Counted from the first letter of the stretch, positions 1-12,989 are shown. The stretch is 64,000 bases of DNA from Halocaridina rubra (GCA_037179515.1 JAXCGZ010021030.1:15001-79000); one strand, 5' to 3'. Notes: generated by a model from the sequence alone, not told the origin. Made by a program: numbers and translations.

Positions 1-8
1 TTACAGGA

Positions 9-160
9 ATGCCATGCAGCCTGATTTCTCCAGCTCCACCTGTCTGCGTCGACCCCCTACGAATGGGTGAGGACAGAGACAGGTTGATGCTGGGGAATTA
101 TGGCTGGATAATCTCCCTAACACCCCCATGGTGGGATCGAATATGGACTTGTCACTTTCA
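9..160. repeat. SINE-type repeat tails in inverted arrangement
   Basis: The first half reads like the + strand tail of the tRNA-derived SINE found throughout this window (GCCTGATTTCTCCAGCTCCA, then CCTGTCTGCGTC). The second half reads as the reverse complement of the same unit (GACAGGTTGATGCTGGGGAA, TTATGGCTGG, ATGGTGGGATCGAA). The two halves meet near base 65, so this is two copies head to head or one palindromic derivative. No coding potential is supported. Confidence 0.6.
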
Positions 161-164
161 AATT

Positions 165-165
<1 letters not shown>

Positions 166-238
<73 letters not shown>
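166..238. repeat. (AT)n microsatellite
   Basis: About 73 bp of uninterrupted AT dinucleotide directly follow the inverted SINE pair. The poly-IY and YI reading frames across it are artefacts. Confidence 0.97.
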
Positions 239-242
<4 letters not shown>

Positions 243-554
243 ACACTCAGTAGCATAGCTTGCATCAATATAATCAATAGTTATTGCATGAAAAGATTGC
301 GTGACAAAATAAAAATGTAGGACTCCAATATCCAATCCCCCTCCTAAAAAATAAAAAAAAAAAAAACAATAACCACCTCATATAGTCAATACTTGATAGG
401 AAAAAATCGACCAAGCTCGCTCGCTCTCTCTCAGAAGGGCTAAGTGAGGCCTAATCAAAATATACCTTCAACAAAGATAATTCGTAATGAGTCGTCTTCG
501 GAAGAACCTCATGGTGGTTAAAAGGAAAGGGTAGGTGCATCCCTTCTTTTGGGT

Positions 555-742
555 ATTTTCCCATTAACAGTTTGATGTTGCCTTCCTTCAGTTACGGTTC
601 TCTTTCTATGCCTACATCAACGCCGGATATTCGTTACATCATTTATTATCTCTTCCCATCTGACAAGTCACAGCACTAAATCTGTTTCTCTGCACTTTGT
701 TTTCATCGTGCCCAGGCCCGATGAGGGCAATTTTTTTTTCAG
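555..742 (+). repeat. Interspersed repeat family B copy
   Basis: Shares an ordered set of blocks with copies at 26355, 28345, 34095 and 54480: CTACATCAACGCCGGATATT, TCGTTACATC, CATCTGACAAGTCACA, CTGTTTCTCT, CGTGCCCAGGCCCGATGAGG. The 3' end (GCCCAGGCC-GATGAGGGCA) resembles the 3' terminus of the Jockey-like LINE at 22.0 kb, so the family may be a SINE using that LINE, or 5'-truncated LINE tails. Confidence 0.6.
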
Positions 743-880
743 TTCTAGTTTAAAAAAAAACCGGCAGATTGGGGAGTAAACACCTTTAGATGTATTAGGT
801 CAGAGTGAAACAAGTTCTTCACCCCAAGTATTGAGAAGCACAAGTATTCTTTAAACCTAATTTTGTATTCAAGAAATCTC

Positions 881-881
881 C

Positions 882-930
<49 letters not shown>
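881..930. repeat. (AAT)n microsatellite
   Basis: About 50 bp of AAT trinucleotide. The stretch 1014-1610 after it is AT-rich single-copy-looking DNA with no feature I can support. Confidence 0.95.
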
Positions 931-1662
931 GTAAAGCACCTTTATTAAATTTTGTGTGTGTGTCTGTGACAGAGTAAAGATTTCCATCAATAATATTGAA
1001 GATGTGTATTCCACTAGCTACTTTTTAATCCTAACGCGACTTAGGAGACCTCCGAAAAGTATTTAGATACGGTTTCAAGTCTGAGGTATCCCAATATCGA
1101 ACCTGTTCTGCTTCCCTGCAAGTATGACAAGATTAAAAAAAAAATCATAATGATTTATATAATTCAATCCTCGTGCTACAGAACTAAATAGTTGGCATTC
1201 AGCAGAGCTGTAGGTGTGTAAAGCATGTATTGTTTCACTCTCATTTACTAATTACTATATTATGTCTTCTTTGTAGTTACTCTTGTTACATGATTTGCTG
1301 TCTATTTTCAAGGTAAAGTTTTTTTGTCTTTGGTTGTAACTCCCCATCTCCTGGCCTATTTATATGGACAGAAAACTTAAATTTACTATATTTTATGCAT
1401 TAAGTATGAAACTGCTTACCCTTATAAAAACAAAATCGGAATTTTAAACAACTGTTGTCATATATTTTTATTTGAATGCGGAAACGGTTTTAAAAGGTAA
1501 TAATATTTTGGCAAAAATCTGAATTAGTTTAATGTTAATATTTACAAAACTCATGTTCGCTATGATTTGAAAAATAGGGTGACACTTTTGTTATACTTAA
1601 ATTCATTATTCAATTATTTATACAAAAAATAAAGTACACCTAATGTTTTCGATAATTTTTCT

Positions 1663-1759
<97 letters not shown>

Positions 1760-1888
1760 CGATATTTACAAGATGAACTTCAAGACAGTGTCTTAGGTAT
1801 GTGTAGCTAATGATAAACAGCATTCAAACTTAGATCCAAGTGAAAATTGTGACGAAAATAACAATAATTGCGATAAGGTGAACTATGA

Positions 1889-1940
<52 letters not shown>
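1663..1940. repeat. Two (AG)n microsatellites
   Basis: One tract spans about 1663-1757, with one GGAG interruption near 1687; the other spans about 1893-1940. A short AT-rich spacer separates them. Poly-SL open frames on the minus strand are artefacts. Confidence 0.95.
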
Positions 1941-1942
<2 letters not shown>

Positions 1943-2189
1943 TTCCAAAAATGCTTGCGAAAAAAAAATATGACCAGGAAAAATCTAAATAACGTATCTT
2001 GACCAAATTTACTATTCATGTAGTAATGCGCATAATACATTAAAGTGCGGGTAAACAAAATATAGTTAAGGTATATAAATTAAATAATTCTTTATTCATA
2101 AACACGAAGAATAAATATTTATTGGATTAAGCAATACTATTTAGATCAGCTGATAGCAGCGTGAGACGACACCACCCATCCCCCTTCCT

Positions 2190-2440
2190 TGACCAATCGT
2201 GGCGCCGCACTGACTATGTCGTCACTTCCAAGTTCCAGAGCCACACATTGAGCCACAGACTATGACATCATCTCCACAACCAATCAGTGCGCTCCGTTTT
2301 CATGACGTCATTTCCTGAACCAATCATGGAGTTCCAAGTTCATGACGTCATTTCCAGAGCCAATCATAGAGCTCCATTTCCATGACGTCACTGAATATAA
2401 GCATTGCGACAAATGGAAACGTCCAATCAGGTGGGAGAAA
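2190..2440 (+). promoter_or_regulatory. 40-bp tandem CRE + CCAAT array with TATA-like box
   Basis: Three perfect CRE palindromes (TGACGTCA) lie at 2303-2310, 2343-2350 and 2383-2390, exactly 40 bp apart. Degenerate versions are TGTCGTCA near 2217 and TGACATCA near 2263. CCAATC boxes occur at 2193, 2280, 2320, 2360 and 2432, the middle three again 40 bp apart. A TATAAG follows at 2396-2401. CRE is the CREB/ATF site and CCAAT the NF-Y site; a cAMP-responsive promoter or enhancer is inferred. No downstream gene is recognised on the plus strand; on the minus strand the region could be intronic to the ATPase beta gene. Confidence 0.55.
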
Positions 2441-2869
2441 GTGGACAGTCTAGGTTTCTTCCATTATCTTATTCTTACCGGCTTATGGAAGAAGCCGGTA
2501 ACTTTTTTTTTTTTTCTTCAGAGCTGTAGGACAACCATCTGAGCGTATTTTCCCAGAAACCCTTGCCGGCTAACAACGATAATTTCATAATTTTGTTCGA
2601 AGAAACTAAATAAAAATTATTTATATTCTGTAAATATTAGCAAGTTTAAAAAGGGTACAAAGATTATTATTATTTTTGTGCTCGAAATTGGTACCTCAAC
2701 TTTCTCACCTGATAACACATGATAGAAAATGCATGATATATTGACTAATATTTCATCTATCGTGACCTTTTCCCCCAACAATATTACTCCCTCATTGGTG
2801 GAGGTATATCTCCCCCACTGATAACCTACATTCAAAAAATGTATCTGACAGAATATACAGTCGTAATTA

Positions 2870-3430
2870 TTTACAATGACAACGTATTCCTCTGTTTGTA
2901 TATAAGGACAACCTCTTCCAGAATATGTAATTTACTCAGTATTACGTATTCGTTTATATGCAATGGAATTAAAAACGTAAGAATATGTAATGAAGCCATA
3001 TGATAATATTACGTGAATATTTCAGTTGTGTCTCGTTGAATACGTAACAGCATGAATGAAAACGTATACGTGAAACAATGAGTCTACCAAAATATGCCCA
3101 TGTTCAACAGTACATCATCTTGAATACGTAAAAAATCCAAGACGTCTTCCAGAATAAGTATTTTCTGCATGTTACATCCTGAATATGTCAAAGCATGAAG
3201 GGTTAGAGAATATGTACTCGCCCAAAAGGCTTATGTCTTCGTAAATATATAAAAAATATGAAATATGTAAAACTTTATTCTACGAGAATATTCAATCAAC
3301 ATGACGTATACAGAAATAAGTAATAACTGTCTGATATAATAACATCATTAAAGAATATGTCGAAACTAGGTGAAAACGTAATAGTCATATCCCACTAGGA
3401 AATAATTCTAGGAATAGGTAGAATTATATT
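2870..3430. repeat. Decayed tandem repeat with GAATATGTAA core
   Basis: A core GAAT(A/G)(T/C)GTAA recurs roughly every 30-50 bp for over 500 bp, including GAATATGTAATT near 2920, GAATATGTAATG near 2981, GAATACGTAACAG near 3037, GAATACGTAAAA near 3121, GAATATGTCAAAG near 3181, GAATATGTACTC near 3207 and GAATATGTCG near 3354. Spacing is irregular, so this is an old, diverged array. Confidence 0.5.
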
Positions 3431-3901
3431 CCTAGATATTGTTTTACTACTGTTATTAGAGAAAGGAAATGGCTATTGCATTATGGGGGAAGAGGTTGCC
3501 AACTAGTAAATATAGATTTTTCATAGGTCCAAATTCTTTATTTAATGTAGTTAAAATATATATATATATATAATTCCGATTTCCTGGAAACTGGACATGT
3601 TAAATGAGTAAAAGAAACCTTATTTCGGATAAATGACCTGTATCCATTTTAACTATAGGAAATCGACATTACTGCACTATTAAGAAATACGTTAGTTTAG
3701 GTTTGGGTATTTCCCGCGTGGTTTTAGCGAAACGCTACCGTAACATAAGCTACTTTCCCATTATTAATCCCCACCCAAAAATTCGTAAACGGTGTAATAT
3801 TGCAAGTAGTAGTAGTAGTAATAGCAGAGAAATATTACACATTGATAAATCTAATAGCATTGCGTAATCTAACGAGGATTTGTGTTATCAAAAATTAAGT
3901 G

Positions 3902-4144
<243 letters not shown>

Positions 4145-4887
4145 ATCTTAGCGCTTACGAGTACAGACAAACTAATTTTCCTTTACAACTACATTGTTTT
4201 AGTCATATTCCTACGTCATATTTATCAGTATTTAAAAGTCATGATTCTGGCGAATGTTTTCGATCTTAAATACAAAATACGGACGAATCTAAATATAAAA
4301 AAAAAAAATACCAGAAGAGGAGAATGATGAAGCAATATTATACAAGAAATGAAAAACGAACAACAAGAATGACAAAGCGAATTTAGAATGACCGCCTAAC
4401 ACACACTTATTCAAAACAGAATTTGATTCGCGTACGCTATCTTACAAGCGAAATATAAACATGCATTATTATTATTATTATTATTATTATTATCATCATT
4501 AAACACGTTTATTTTATATCATTAATATTTCGGAAAAAAAATTGCACAATTTATTCTATAGTCTTCGTGTGTTCATCTTCATATTTTCATGTGGGGTCGT
4601 TTTAAAAAAATACACAATAACCCCAACCTTATTTGGCTTCCATTATTACTCAAGGCCAGAGTACTCTCTCTCTCGGCAACATGGTATATTATATATCAAT
4701 GAGAAGTAATGGCGTTTATCGTCTCCTAGCCACTCCCATCTCAGATTATTGAGTACATCATTGGAAATATTTGGCCAGTGATGGATCCATGTACAATCGG
4801 GGTCTCAAGTACGTATATAGGCATACATGTGTCCTTCAGCTCTGCGCATGAATATTATTCTGGTATTAGTAATCATCCCCTTATTTT

Positions 4888-4955
4888 CATTTTTTTTTAT
4901 GTCGGCTACACACAATTTAAAGGGGAAACAGCTAAGGTAGATTGATAGATAGTTT
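4888..4955 (+). mobile_element. 3'-terminal fragment of RTE-like LINE
   Basis: Contains TATGTCGGCTAC, TTTAAAGGGGAAACAGC and TAAGGTAGATTGATAGATAG. The same order ends the full-length RTE-like element (59112-59163) and, in reverse, the 52.1-kb copy. No coding part of the element is present, so this is an extreme 5' truncation. Confidence 0.7.
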
Positions 4956-5239
4956 TCGCAGTTATTGATAGAAACAAAAATTATATATTTTTATATAAAC
5001 AGGGTTATACTGTTTAAAGAAATAAAGTTTACGTTTTTATGAGTAGTTAACACTTTTAACGTGATTACACTTTTACGACTTACCAAAATTATGCAATTAA
5101 AACTATTGACGTAAGTCAACCATTTAATTATGACATTTTAAATGTCGTCTCACGGCTCGGAGAGAACCTTACAAAAATTACCACACAATAGACATTAATA
5201 ACGAGGTCACGTATTGACCAACAAATGTACCACAAACCT

Positions 5240-5640
5240 TACTAAAATGGTCAGTCCTGAAGATAGGATAGCGTTTGTGGATAGAGAAAGGCTATACACA
5301 GAAAAATATGATGGAGTCTTAGCTAGTTTTTTGGATAGCTAGTCTATATACCGAAGAAAATGATGAGTCCAGTAGTCTGTGAATAGATAGGCTATATACT
5401 GGCTGAATGAATATGATCTAGTCCAGCGTGGTTTGAGGATAGAAAGGTTATATATTGAAGCAAATCCGAGTCGAGTAGGGCATGTGGATAAATAGCCTGC
5501 CAATAGCCTATATTGTGGCTAGATAAAGGGCTACATATGGAAGAAATATAGTCCAGCGATGTTTATGGCTAGACAAAAGCTACAGTAAAGCAAATAAATA
5601 TCATCAGGTCAAAATAAAGTCTAGATAACGTAAGTCATAG
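5240..5640. repeat. Decayed ~60-bp tandem repeat
   Basis: The phrase GTTTGTGGATAGA-AAAGGCTATA, followed by AGAAAATATGATGGAGTCYAG, recurs with drift near 5270, 5330, 5380, 5435, 5480, 5510 and 5560. The units are too diverged for a clean consensus by eye. The flanks 4955-5240 and 5640-6250 are AT-rich with no supportable gene. Confidence 0.55.
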
Positions 5641-6339
5641 TTAAAAAAAAATAAAGCTATGCCATCAAGGAAAACAACGGACCCCTACTAGAAATATATT
5701 CAGAAGACTATTATGATTTACTAGACAATGTACTGTGAACATCGTGTGTCAGGTATATAGCTACCTGGTTTTCAACATCCTTCCAGAATTAATTTAGAAG
5801 AAAAATTCTTTGTAAAAAGAAAAAATCGTGCCTTGTTAAGGTTTAGATAATGTAGTTGAAAAAAAAAACGAATGAATTTTTGTAAGAAAATTTTATCATC
5901 TCATAAGAAAAATACGATATATTGTATATCACGTCAAATATAGATTCTTTGAGTTCATATAACATTGAGAATTTAGATACTTTGATTTCAAAACCATACA
6001 GAATTTTAATTCAGAACGCAGATGGTATATCGTCATCAAAGAAATATCTTACAAGACTATAGAACGAAAAGGATAGGCTATATCTTCTAAAAAGAAAAAG
6101 TCGAGATGCTGGGGTCATATACCTAAATATAAAAAATATAAACGGCAAATTATCATTAGTTTAAAATTTTATGATTCAACACAAATGCCCAAAAACACAC
6201 AAAACCAAAACAACAACAAAAACAAGGTATGAGATGGACGTGTTTGTGTGTTTAGGACCTTTTCTACAATGGATGCTCCCCCTCCCCCTTCCATCCTGTT
6301 CTGCCAATTGAATCCTTTAGGGACTACACCTGCTGCAGC

Positions 6340-6570
<231 letters not shown>

Positions 6571-7131
6571 CCTACCTATTTAATGTTTTAATACGCAGCT
6601 GACCTATTATAACACAGAACTTGTGAGAAACGAAAACACCCATTAGTGTATATTATAAATATTCATATTAATATGGTGTAATTAATTTCTGAACAGCAAA
6701 TGAAGTTATGAATAAAATTAATTTAACTAGTTATAAAAAAAACGGGAAAATAATTAGCGCTTGTGGGTATATTTATCTACCTATCTTAAGTTGTAAAACA
6801 AAGCAAGACACACTAGCCTTCAATAAAAATACCAATACATTCAAACGTAACTATAACTAATATGACATCACTTTAACAGGTCCAGTAATACCTGTCTTAC
6901 ACTTCAAATATAGTAGAGAACTTGGGGGGGGGATCTGACATCTCCAACCCATACCCCCCATTAATTTCCTTCCCCCTTCTTCCCCATGACGCACCTACGG
7001 CGTCTGACGCTAGCTAGAAGAGTACGTTAATTTTAGACGTATCTACGCCTAACCGAAAATAACTTTGAAAACGTCGGGGGAGGGGGTAGTCTTTAACATC
7101 GTAAACGCTAATGGTGAGTGGGATTTTTCAC

Positions 7132-7267
<136 letters not shown>

Positions 7268-7524
7268 GTCTTCCTGCACATTTATTGGCATAATAAAATG
7301 TTTTAATTTTATACATGAGCAAACTTAACCTATGTACCAGTTAAGAAGTTAAACTGACTTTCCTGCGAGGGGGATTATATCAGCAATGCTCTCCCCTCCA
7401 CAAAATGAATATTTATGATCGTTTGCATAAGTGATATAGTTTCTCTTAGTTTATCCTAAGTGACAAATGGCGCTATATATAGTATGATGATGATACAAAC
7501 ATTAGGAAACTATTGAGTTACGAT

Positions 7525-7527
<3 letters not shown>

Positions 7528-7566
<39 letters not shown>
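7528..7566. repeat. (AG)n microsatellite
   Basis: About 39 bp of AG. The flanking sequence is non-coding as far as can be seen. Confidence 0.95.
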
Positions 7567-7568
<2 letters not shown>

Positions 7569-7919
7569 GAATCTTCCACAGTGTCTCTTGTTTCGCAATA
7601 AATTGCAAATAAGGGCCACAGCGGTTTGAAAATGTCTCAACAACCCATAACACTATTATCATATACGGAGAGGAAGAAAATATATCAAAGAAACCATGTG
7701 ATATTCGAAGCATGTTAACGAATACTTTCGTAATATTTAATGAATTTTCTTATTTTTTTTATTTCTGCATTTCGCACCGAAAGGAGAAATATTGGGAAAT
7801 AATTTTCTTATAAGGAACATTTATTTATTTTTACAAAATTAGCGTTCTTAAATCATTCCAAATATGATCTAAATATCTAAATGGGATAATGTTAAAAAAA
7901 TATTATATCTGTAATATTT

Positions 7920-8170
7920 ACAGAGCTTACTCCAAGCTTCTCTAATCTCGCCAGATGTTAACTCAAGCTTCTCTAATCTCGACAGATGTTATCTCAAGCT
8001 TTAAGGAAGGTTATCAAGAGATAACTCAAGCTTCTGTGTAAGTTAGCCTAAGCTTTACTATAACCTAGACAAAGTAACTCAACCTTAACGTTAGACAATT
8101 AGATTTAATTTAAGCTTTTATACTCTCAAAACGTCAACTCAAGCTTTTCTGTAACCTGACGGAAAAGGTT
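7920..8170. repeat. Decayed tandem repeat with CTCAAGCTT core
   Basis: The first two units, starting near 7931 and 7962, are close: AAGCTTCTCTAATCTCG then CAGATGTTA. After that CTCAAGCTT or a near variant returns at about 7993, 8025, 8049, 8110 and 8141 with increasing divergence. The period is about 30 bp at the start. Confidence 0.6.
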
Positions 8171-8266
8171 AAACTAGCATATAATTTCACATATTTACGA
8201 CACTTTTTCGTCAAGTTAACTCAAGAACAGGTTTTCTGTGAAGGTCAAACTTCATCCAGACATTTC

Positions 8267-8268
<2 letters not shown>

Positions 8269-8316
<48 letters not shown>

Positions 8317-8391
8317 ATTAAAGAGTCTAATGGAGTAACCTTTTCTATTGTATCAAAAGTAGCTAAATTTGGCTCGTTTTAAGATATATAT

Positions 8392-8474
<83 letters not shown>
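8269..8474. repeat. (AAT)n and (AG)n microsatellites
   Basis: (AAT)n spans about 8269-8314 and (AG)n about 8392-8474, separated by about 80 bp of unique DNA. Confidence 0.95.
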
Positions 8475-8476
<2 letters not shown>

Positions 8477-8789
8477 TGTGTACTATTAGAGTATTATGAA
8501 GGGACTTGATCCATTTATGTGTTAGGCGCAAAGGGGTGAATCACCTTCACAATGGAGATCCTAACAAGCGTCCTATACCCCCCCCCACCTCTTTCTTCAA
8601 CCAACTGGTTTCCTGTAGCCTTAGGGCCCTGGGTCATAAAACAATACACAGGCAAACAAACAAACATCTATTTCCATTATACAATGGCAGTTTTTTTTTA
8701 ATTGTATCACTAGCCACGTTAATGACGTCAGTTTCTTAAAAATTATTATGTCACAAGACAAGAGACTGTCCTGCGAGGCATAGACCAGA

Positions 8790-8918
8790 GAAAGGCAAGG
8801 CGCCGTTCCTCTCGTACGGAAGTGGTGAAAGTTAAGAGTTCAGCAGACTCTAGAACGGCAAGGCTCCTCCGTTCCTTTCGTACGGAGGTGAAAGCTCTCT
8901 CTCTCTCTCTCTCTCTCA
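8790..8918. repeat. Two-unit GC-rich direct repeat plus (CT)n
   Basis: GGCAAGGCGCCGTTCCTCTC-GTACGGAAGTGG-TGAAAG near 8795 recurs near 8859 as GGCAAGGCTCCTCCGTTCCT, TTCGTACGGAGGTGAAAG. The second unit runs into a short (CT)n at 8895-8918. The GC content stands out against its AT-rich surroundings. Confidence 0.6.
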
Positions 8919-9021
8919 ACCACAAGAAATGGCTAGGGCTGTAACCTTCAGAAGCGGCTTGGGGAGGGCTGTAAGTCATGTGATGTGGTTTAGAAGAGCA
9001 AATGATGGAAGTGAAAGTTTT

Positions 9022-9023
<2 letters not shown>

Positions 9024-9074
<51 letters not shown>

Positions 9075-9560
9075 GGTAAGGAGAAAGGGTTACATTCTAC
9101 CATAAAAACTGGAAAGAAATATATAAAAAGTAGATATAAAAAACAACTTATTTGGTTTAAATAGAATGAGGTTTGAAGTTTAAACAGCGAGGCAAGAATG
9201 AGAACTAATATATAAATTGAGAAAGATTCGAGAATAAAGTGTGTCGAGTATAAATACTGTAGTATGTAGACTACAGAATTCAATTAGATCGTAAAACAAA
9301 GCATGATAGGATTCGATAGTCAAATGATGAGTTTATAAAAACTTGGACACGTTGAGAGAATGATTTTCGAATATAAACAAAATGAGATGCGAGCATATAA
9401 AGAATGAAAAAAAATTTCTATTAGAGTGTAAGCAGAATTGAGAATGACAATCCGAGCATAAACAGAATGAAAATTGAGTACGAAACTATAGCAATAACAT
9501 AATGTGTATAAATAGAATGAGATTCTAGTATAAAAGAGAAAGAGTGAAGAGCGAAAATAG
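9024..9560. repeat. (AG)n then decayed ~40-bp tandem repeat
   Basis: (AG)n spans 9024-9071. From about 9125 to 9560 a phrase like GAGTATAAACAGAATGAGA returns near 9160, 9225, 9370, 9395, 9455, 9500 and 9530. Serine/tyrosine/phenylalanine-rich frames on the minus strand here come from this repeat, not from a gene. Confidence 0.5.
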
Positions 9561-9639
9561 ACCAAACGAAACAGAATATTAAGACAACACAAAAAGAATG
9601 ATATGAGTAATTCTTGCTTTCCAAGACAAAGGTTCAAAC

Positions 9640-10770
9640 CCAGACTTTACCCCATCCCCCCCTTCCTGACCCCCGTAAATGGGGAAGGGAACTAAATATT
9701 GCGCGTCAACTCCCCCTTCCCCCCTTACTCCTCCAACATCCCCTTCTCATTCGCTGTTGTGAGCTCAGTACAATTTCTGCCATGGGAAAAATTATGATGA
9801 TTCCGTAAATTGTATGAAATTATTAGTCAAAAAAAATATTTGATATTACTAATCTCTATCTTTAGTTGATTGTACCCTAAGCTAACTATAGGGTCATTAT
9901 TATTGTCCATAGATATAAAGGCTTTGCTGTAAATAACCCCGGTAAAGTGCTCTCTAAAGTAGCACCCATTTTATTTGTTCATATTTACCATCTAACGAAA
10001 TATCATTATTAATTCTCTCTCTCTCTCGCTAAAGCCACCAGGTTTAGGACCACACACACTAAAGAGCCACAACAGCAAGATTTTATTATTTTTTTTTTAT
10101 TTAACGTGTCTTCATGAAGTCAGGCCGTCTCTCGACTGTGCTACCTCCCTTAACTCGACTCTTCCTACACGCCTCGAGTACAAGAGCTAGTCTCTCCTCC
10201 CAACAACCACAGAGGATACCCCTTTGAGTCTGTTCTTACGAAACAATATATTTTATTATACAAACGTAATCAAATGGGTTAAACTTATATTTTAATTTTC
10301 TCGAAATGAGTCATCCCTAGCCTTTGGATTTTCCAATCTAAGTTTTATTTTGATCTCTTTGTTGACATTAATCCCTTTCTTCACTTATCCGTTTTGAAAT
10401 CTCAATAAGAGATTTTCTTTTAGACAGGATTATCAGAGCGAAGCTTCCACTGATAACGGGAGATACAGATATAAAAACAGGGCCGTTTTTAACCTCCTGA
10501 TAAGAAATCTTATATACGCATTACGAAATAATTTAAACTTAAAATATACAAGACTTGAGAACTCTCCCAAAAAAAACTTCGTTGATTTCCTAATTGTTTC
10601 GTTCAACTGTACATTAGATTATATGGAATCCTCGCGCAATGCAAATTACAGAGTTTCACTTTATGGAATAAAAAATAATTTATTCCTATAACGAGATATG
10701 TAATCCAGATATAGTAACGTAATCGTACAGGCCAGTTAGAGCGAATTTCAGTGGCTCTGGAAATTTAATT
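9640..10770. other. No supportable gene
   Basis: A C-rich stretch (9640-9740) is followed by AT-rich DNA. No splice-bounded open frame, RNA gene or recognised transposon was found. Confidence 0.5.
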
Positions 10771-10803
10771 TTTAATGATTATCTATCAATCTATCAATCT
10801 ATC

Positions 10804-10817
10804 ATATATAATATATA

Positions 10818-10875
<58 letters not shown>
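10804..10875. repeat. (AT)n microsatellite
   Basis: About 70 bp of AT, slightly interrupted at its 5' side. 10880-11890 after it shows nothing I can support. Confidence 0.95.
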
Positions 10876-10877
<2 letters not shown>

Positions 10878-11892
10878 TTATAGGAATGGACAACTCAAAG
10901 CTGGGGAATTCAGATTGGGTGCCCATCAAATGCAACATCTCAAAGCTATGTCCGTATTGGTATGCAATCTGCTAACACTGCCATTTTGGACGAAACATCA
11001 CTTACGAAAGCCTATTATAATGATACGATAATCTGTAGGTTTTGTTTTACAAACGGACTCCCGCTGCCATGCAGAAAAATCTGCCTTTTCTCAGAGCAGC
11101 AGACGATAACAAAATCGATAAACAACCGGTGAGTTTCTAGGTCAGATTTGCTCTAGAAACGCCGGTTGGAACTAACCACGTTCATAGCAAATTCTAAGGA
11201 AAAAGTAATCCGTTATTTTTAAGGGATTATTTTTTCTACTTTATATTTGCAATTTCCACCTGTACGGTAATTTCTTAGGAGCGATTAAGCCAATTTTCCT
11301 CTTACTAAATTATCACTAATAACCTATTGTTATATAATTATCCAAGTTTGACAATTCTATCCCAAATTTGAGGCTAGATCTCCACGGGTTCAAAGTTCAA
11401 ACGTATTTTTATTACTATTCATATTTCTCTTCGACATAATGGAAGTATATTAATCTGGACGGGTAAATGGACGGACATTAAGACTATTATTGTAAGTTAA
11501 TAATTTACGAAATTTTAAATGAGGATTTGGTTATTTTTATCAATGGAAAACCTAGCCATGACCTTTGACCTCTTAACAAAAAACATCGAAAATTTCAAAA
11601 GGAACTGGAATCTATATATCACAGTATTGAGTGATTCCTAACACGTGTAAGGGGGTGGCCAAGTCAAAGCATACCCCAATCACGAAAACCCATGTCATTA
11701 TTCCATATTATTGACAGATTCCCTACAGGTCATGAATACAGCATAATTAAATTCCCTACATTCCATGTCGAATTCCATCTTATTTATGAATACCATCGGT
11801 GAAATATTTAAAAATGAATAATGAAAAGAAAAGGTTCCATTCCATTCTGTTGTTTTTATCTCGGGAAATACGATTGTCAGATGTATTCGATG

Positions 11893-11895
11893 TAT

Positions 11896-11992
<97 letters not shown>

Positions 11993-12069
11993 ACGTTCGT
12001 ATTGGAATAGCACGGACTTTTATTATTGAAAAAATCTTTCGACACACCCTCTTCACCATAATAATAATA

Positions 12070-12130
<61 letters not shown>
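11893..12130. repeat. (TG)n-(AG)n compound and (AAT)n microsatellites
   Basis: (TG)n at about 11894-11919 passes directly into (AG)n to about 11989; an (AAT)n tract spans about 12057-12130. Confidence 0.95.
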
Positions 12131-12131
<1 letters not shown>

Positions 12132-12702
12132 TACGTTAAAAACACTCATAGCATACATTCCATCTAGAATTAATTAACTAATTAGGAGAAAAAATGAACT
12201 ACATAAATGTTAATTATGAAAAATAAATATGAGATGTTTCGAGCTCTATTACAGGCATTCATCTTCCGTCCAAATTAAAAATCCCAAACAGAAAATTAAA
12301 TGACATCATTACTCTATAACTCCAAAGTAAGTGTTGCCTAATCCAGTACATGTAATTATCATTATCATCATTATGGATAGATGATGTACTCGGATGCATG
12401 ACCAAAGCTAATGAGCTTGTTATTATTCCACATCAGTCGGGAGGAAATTATTAGCAAGAACTAGTTATGGCCAGTAAGAACCAATTCTGGACTAGTAGCT
12501 CATAGTTCACTATTGTAATTAGTCCTATAATAAATGTACTTTATATGTAGTATAGTAGTAGTAAGTAGGTGGTAAAAATAATAAAGGAGTGGTAGGTAAG
12601 GTAGCAGTACTGACAATGAAAATTATATCTCAATAATAATATTTTTTTCTAGAACAATTAAATAAAAAAATAGAAAAATTACTATAACTACTAAAGTTTA
12701 TA

Positions 12703-12706
<4 letters not shown>

Positions 12707-12764
<58 letters not shown>

Positions 12765-12904
12765 GAAAGTTTTAAGACCTTATGAAATCCCTTAAAATTA
12801 ATACTAGTGTGTTCGAACCAAATGGGTCAGAACAGGTATATAACAGGTATTTCTACAGAATAGCTAATGAAATAAAGGCATTAATATTAAAAATCATGTG
12901 TCGT

Positions 12905-12989
<85 letters not shown>
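12707..12989. repeat. (AT)n and (AG)n microsatellites
   Basis: (AT)n spans about 12708-12760 and (AG)n about 12907-12989. 13000-14400 contains no supportable gene; a 77-codon frame at 13828-14061 has no recognisable domain. Confidence 0.95.
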
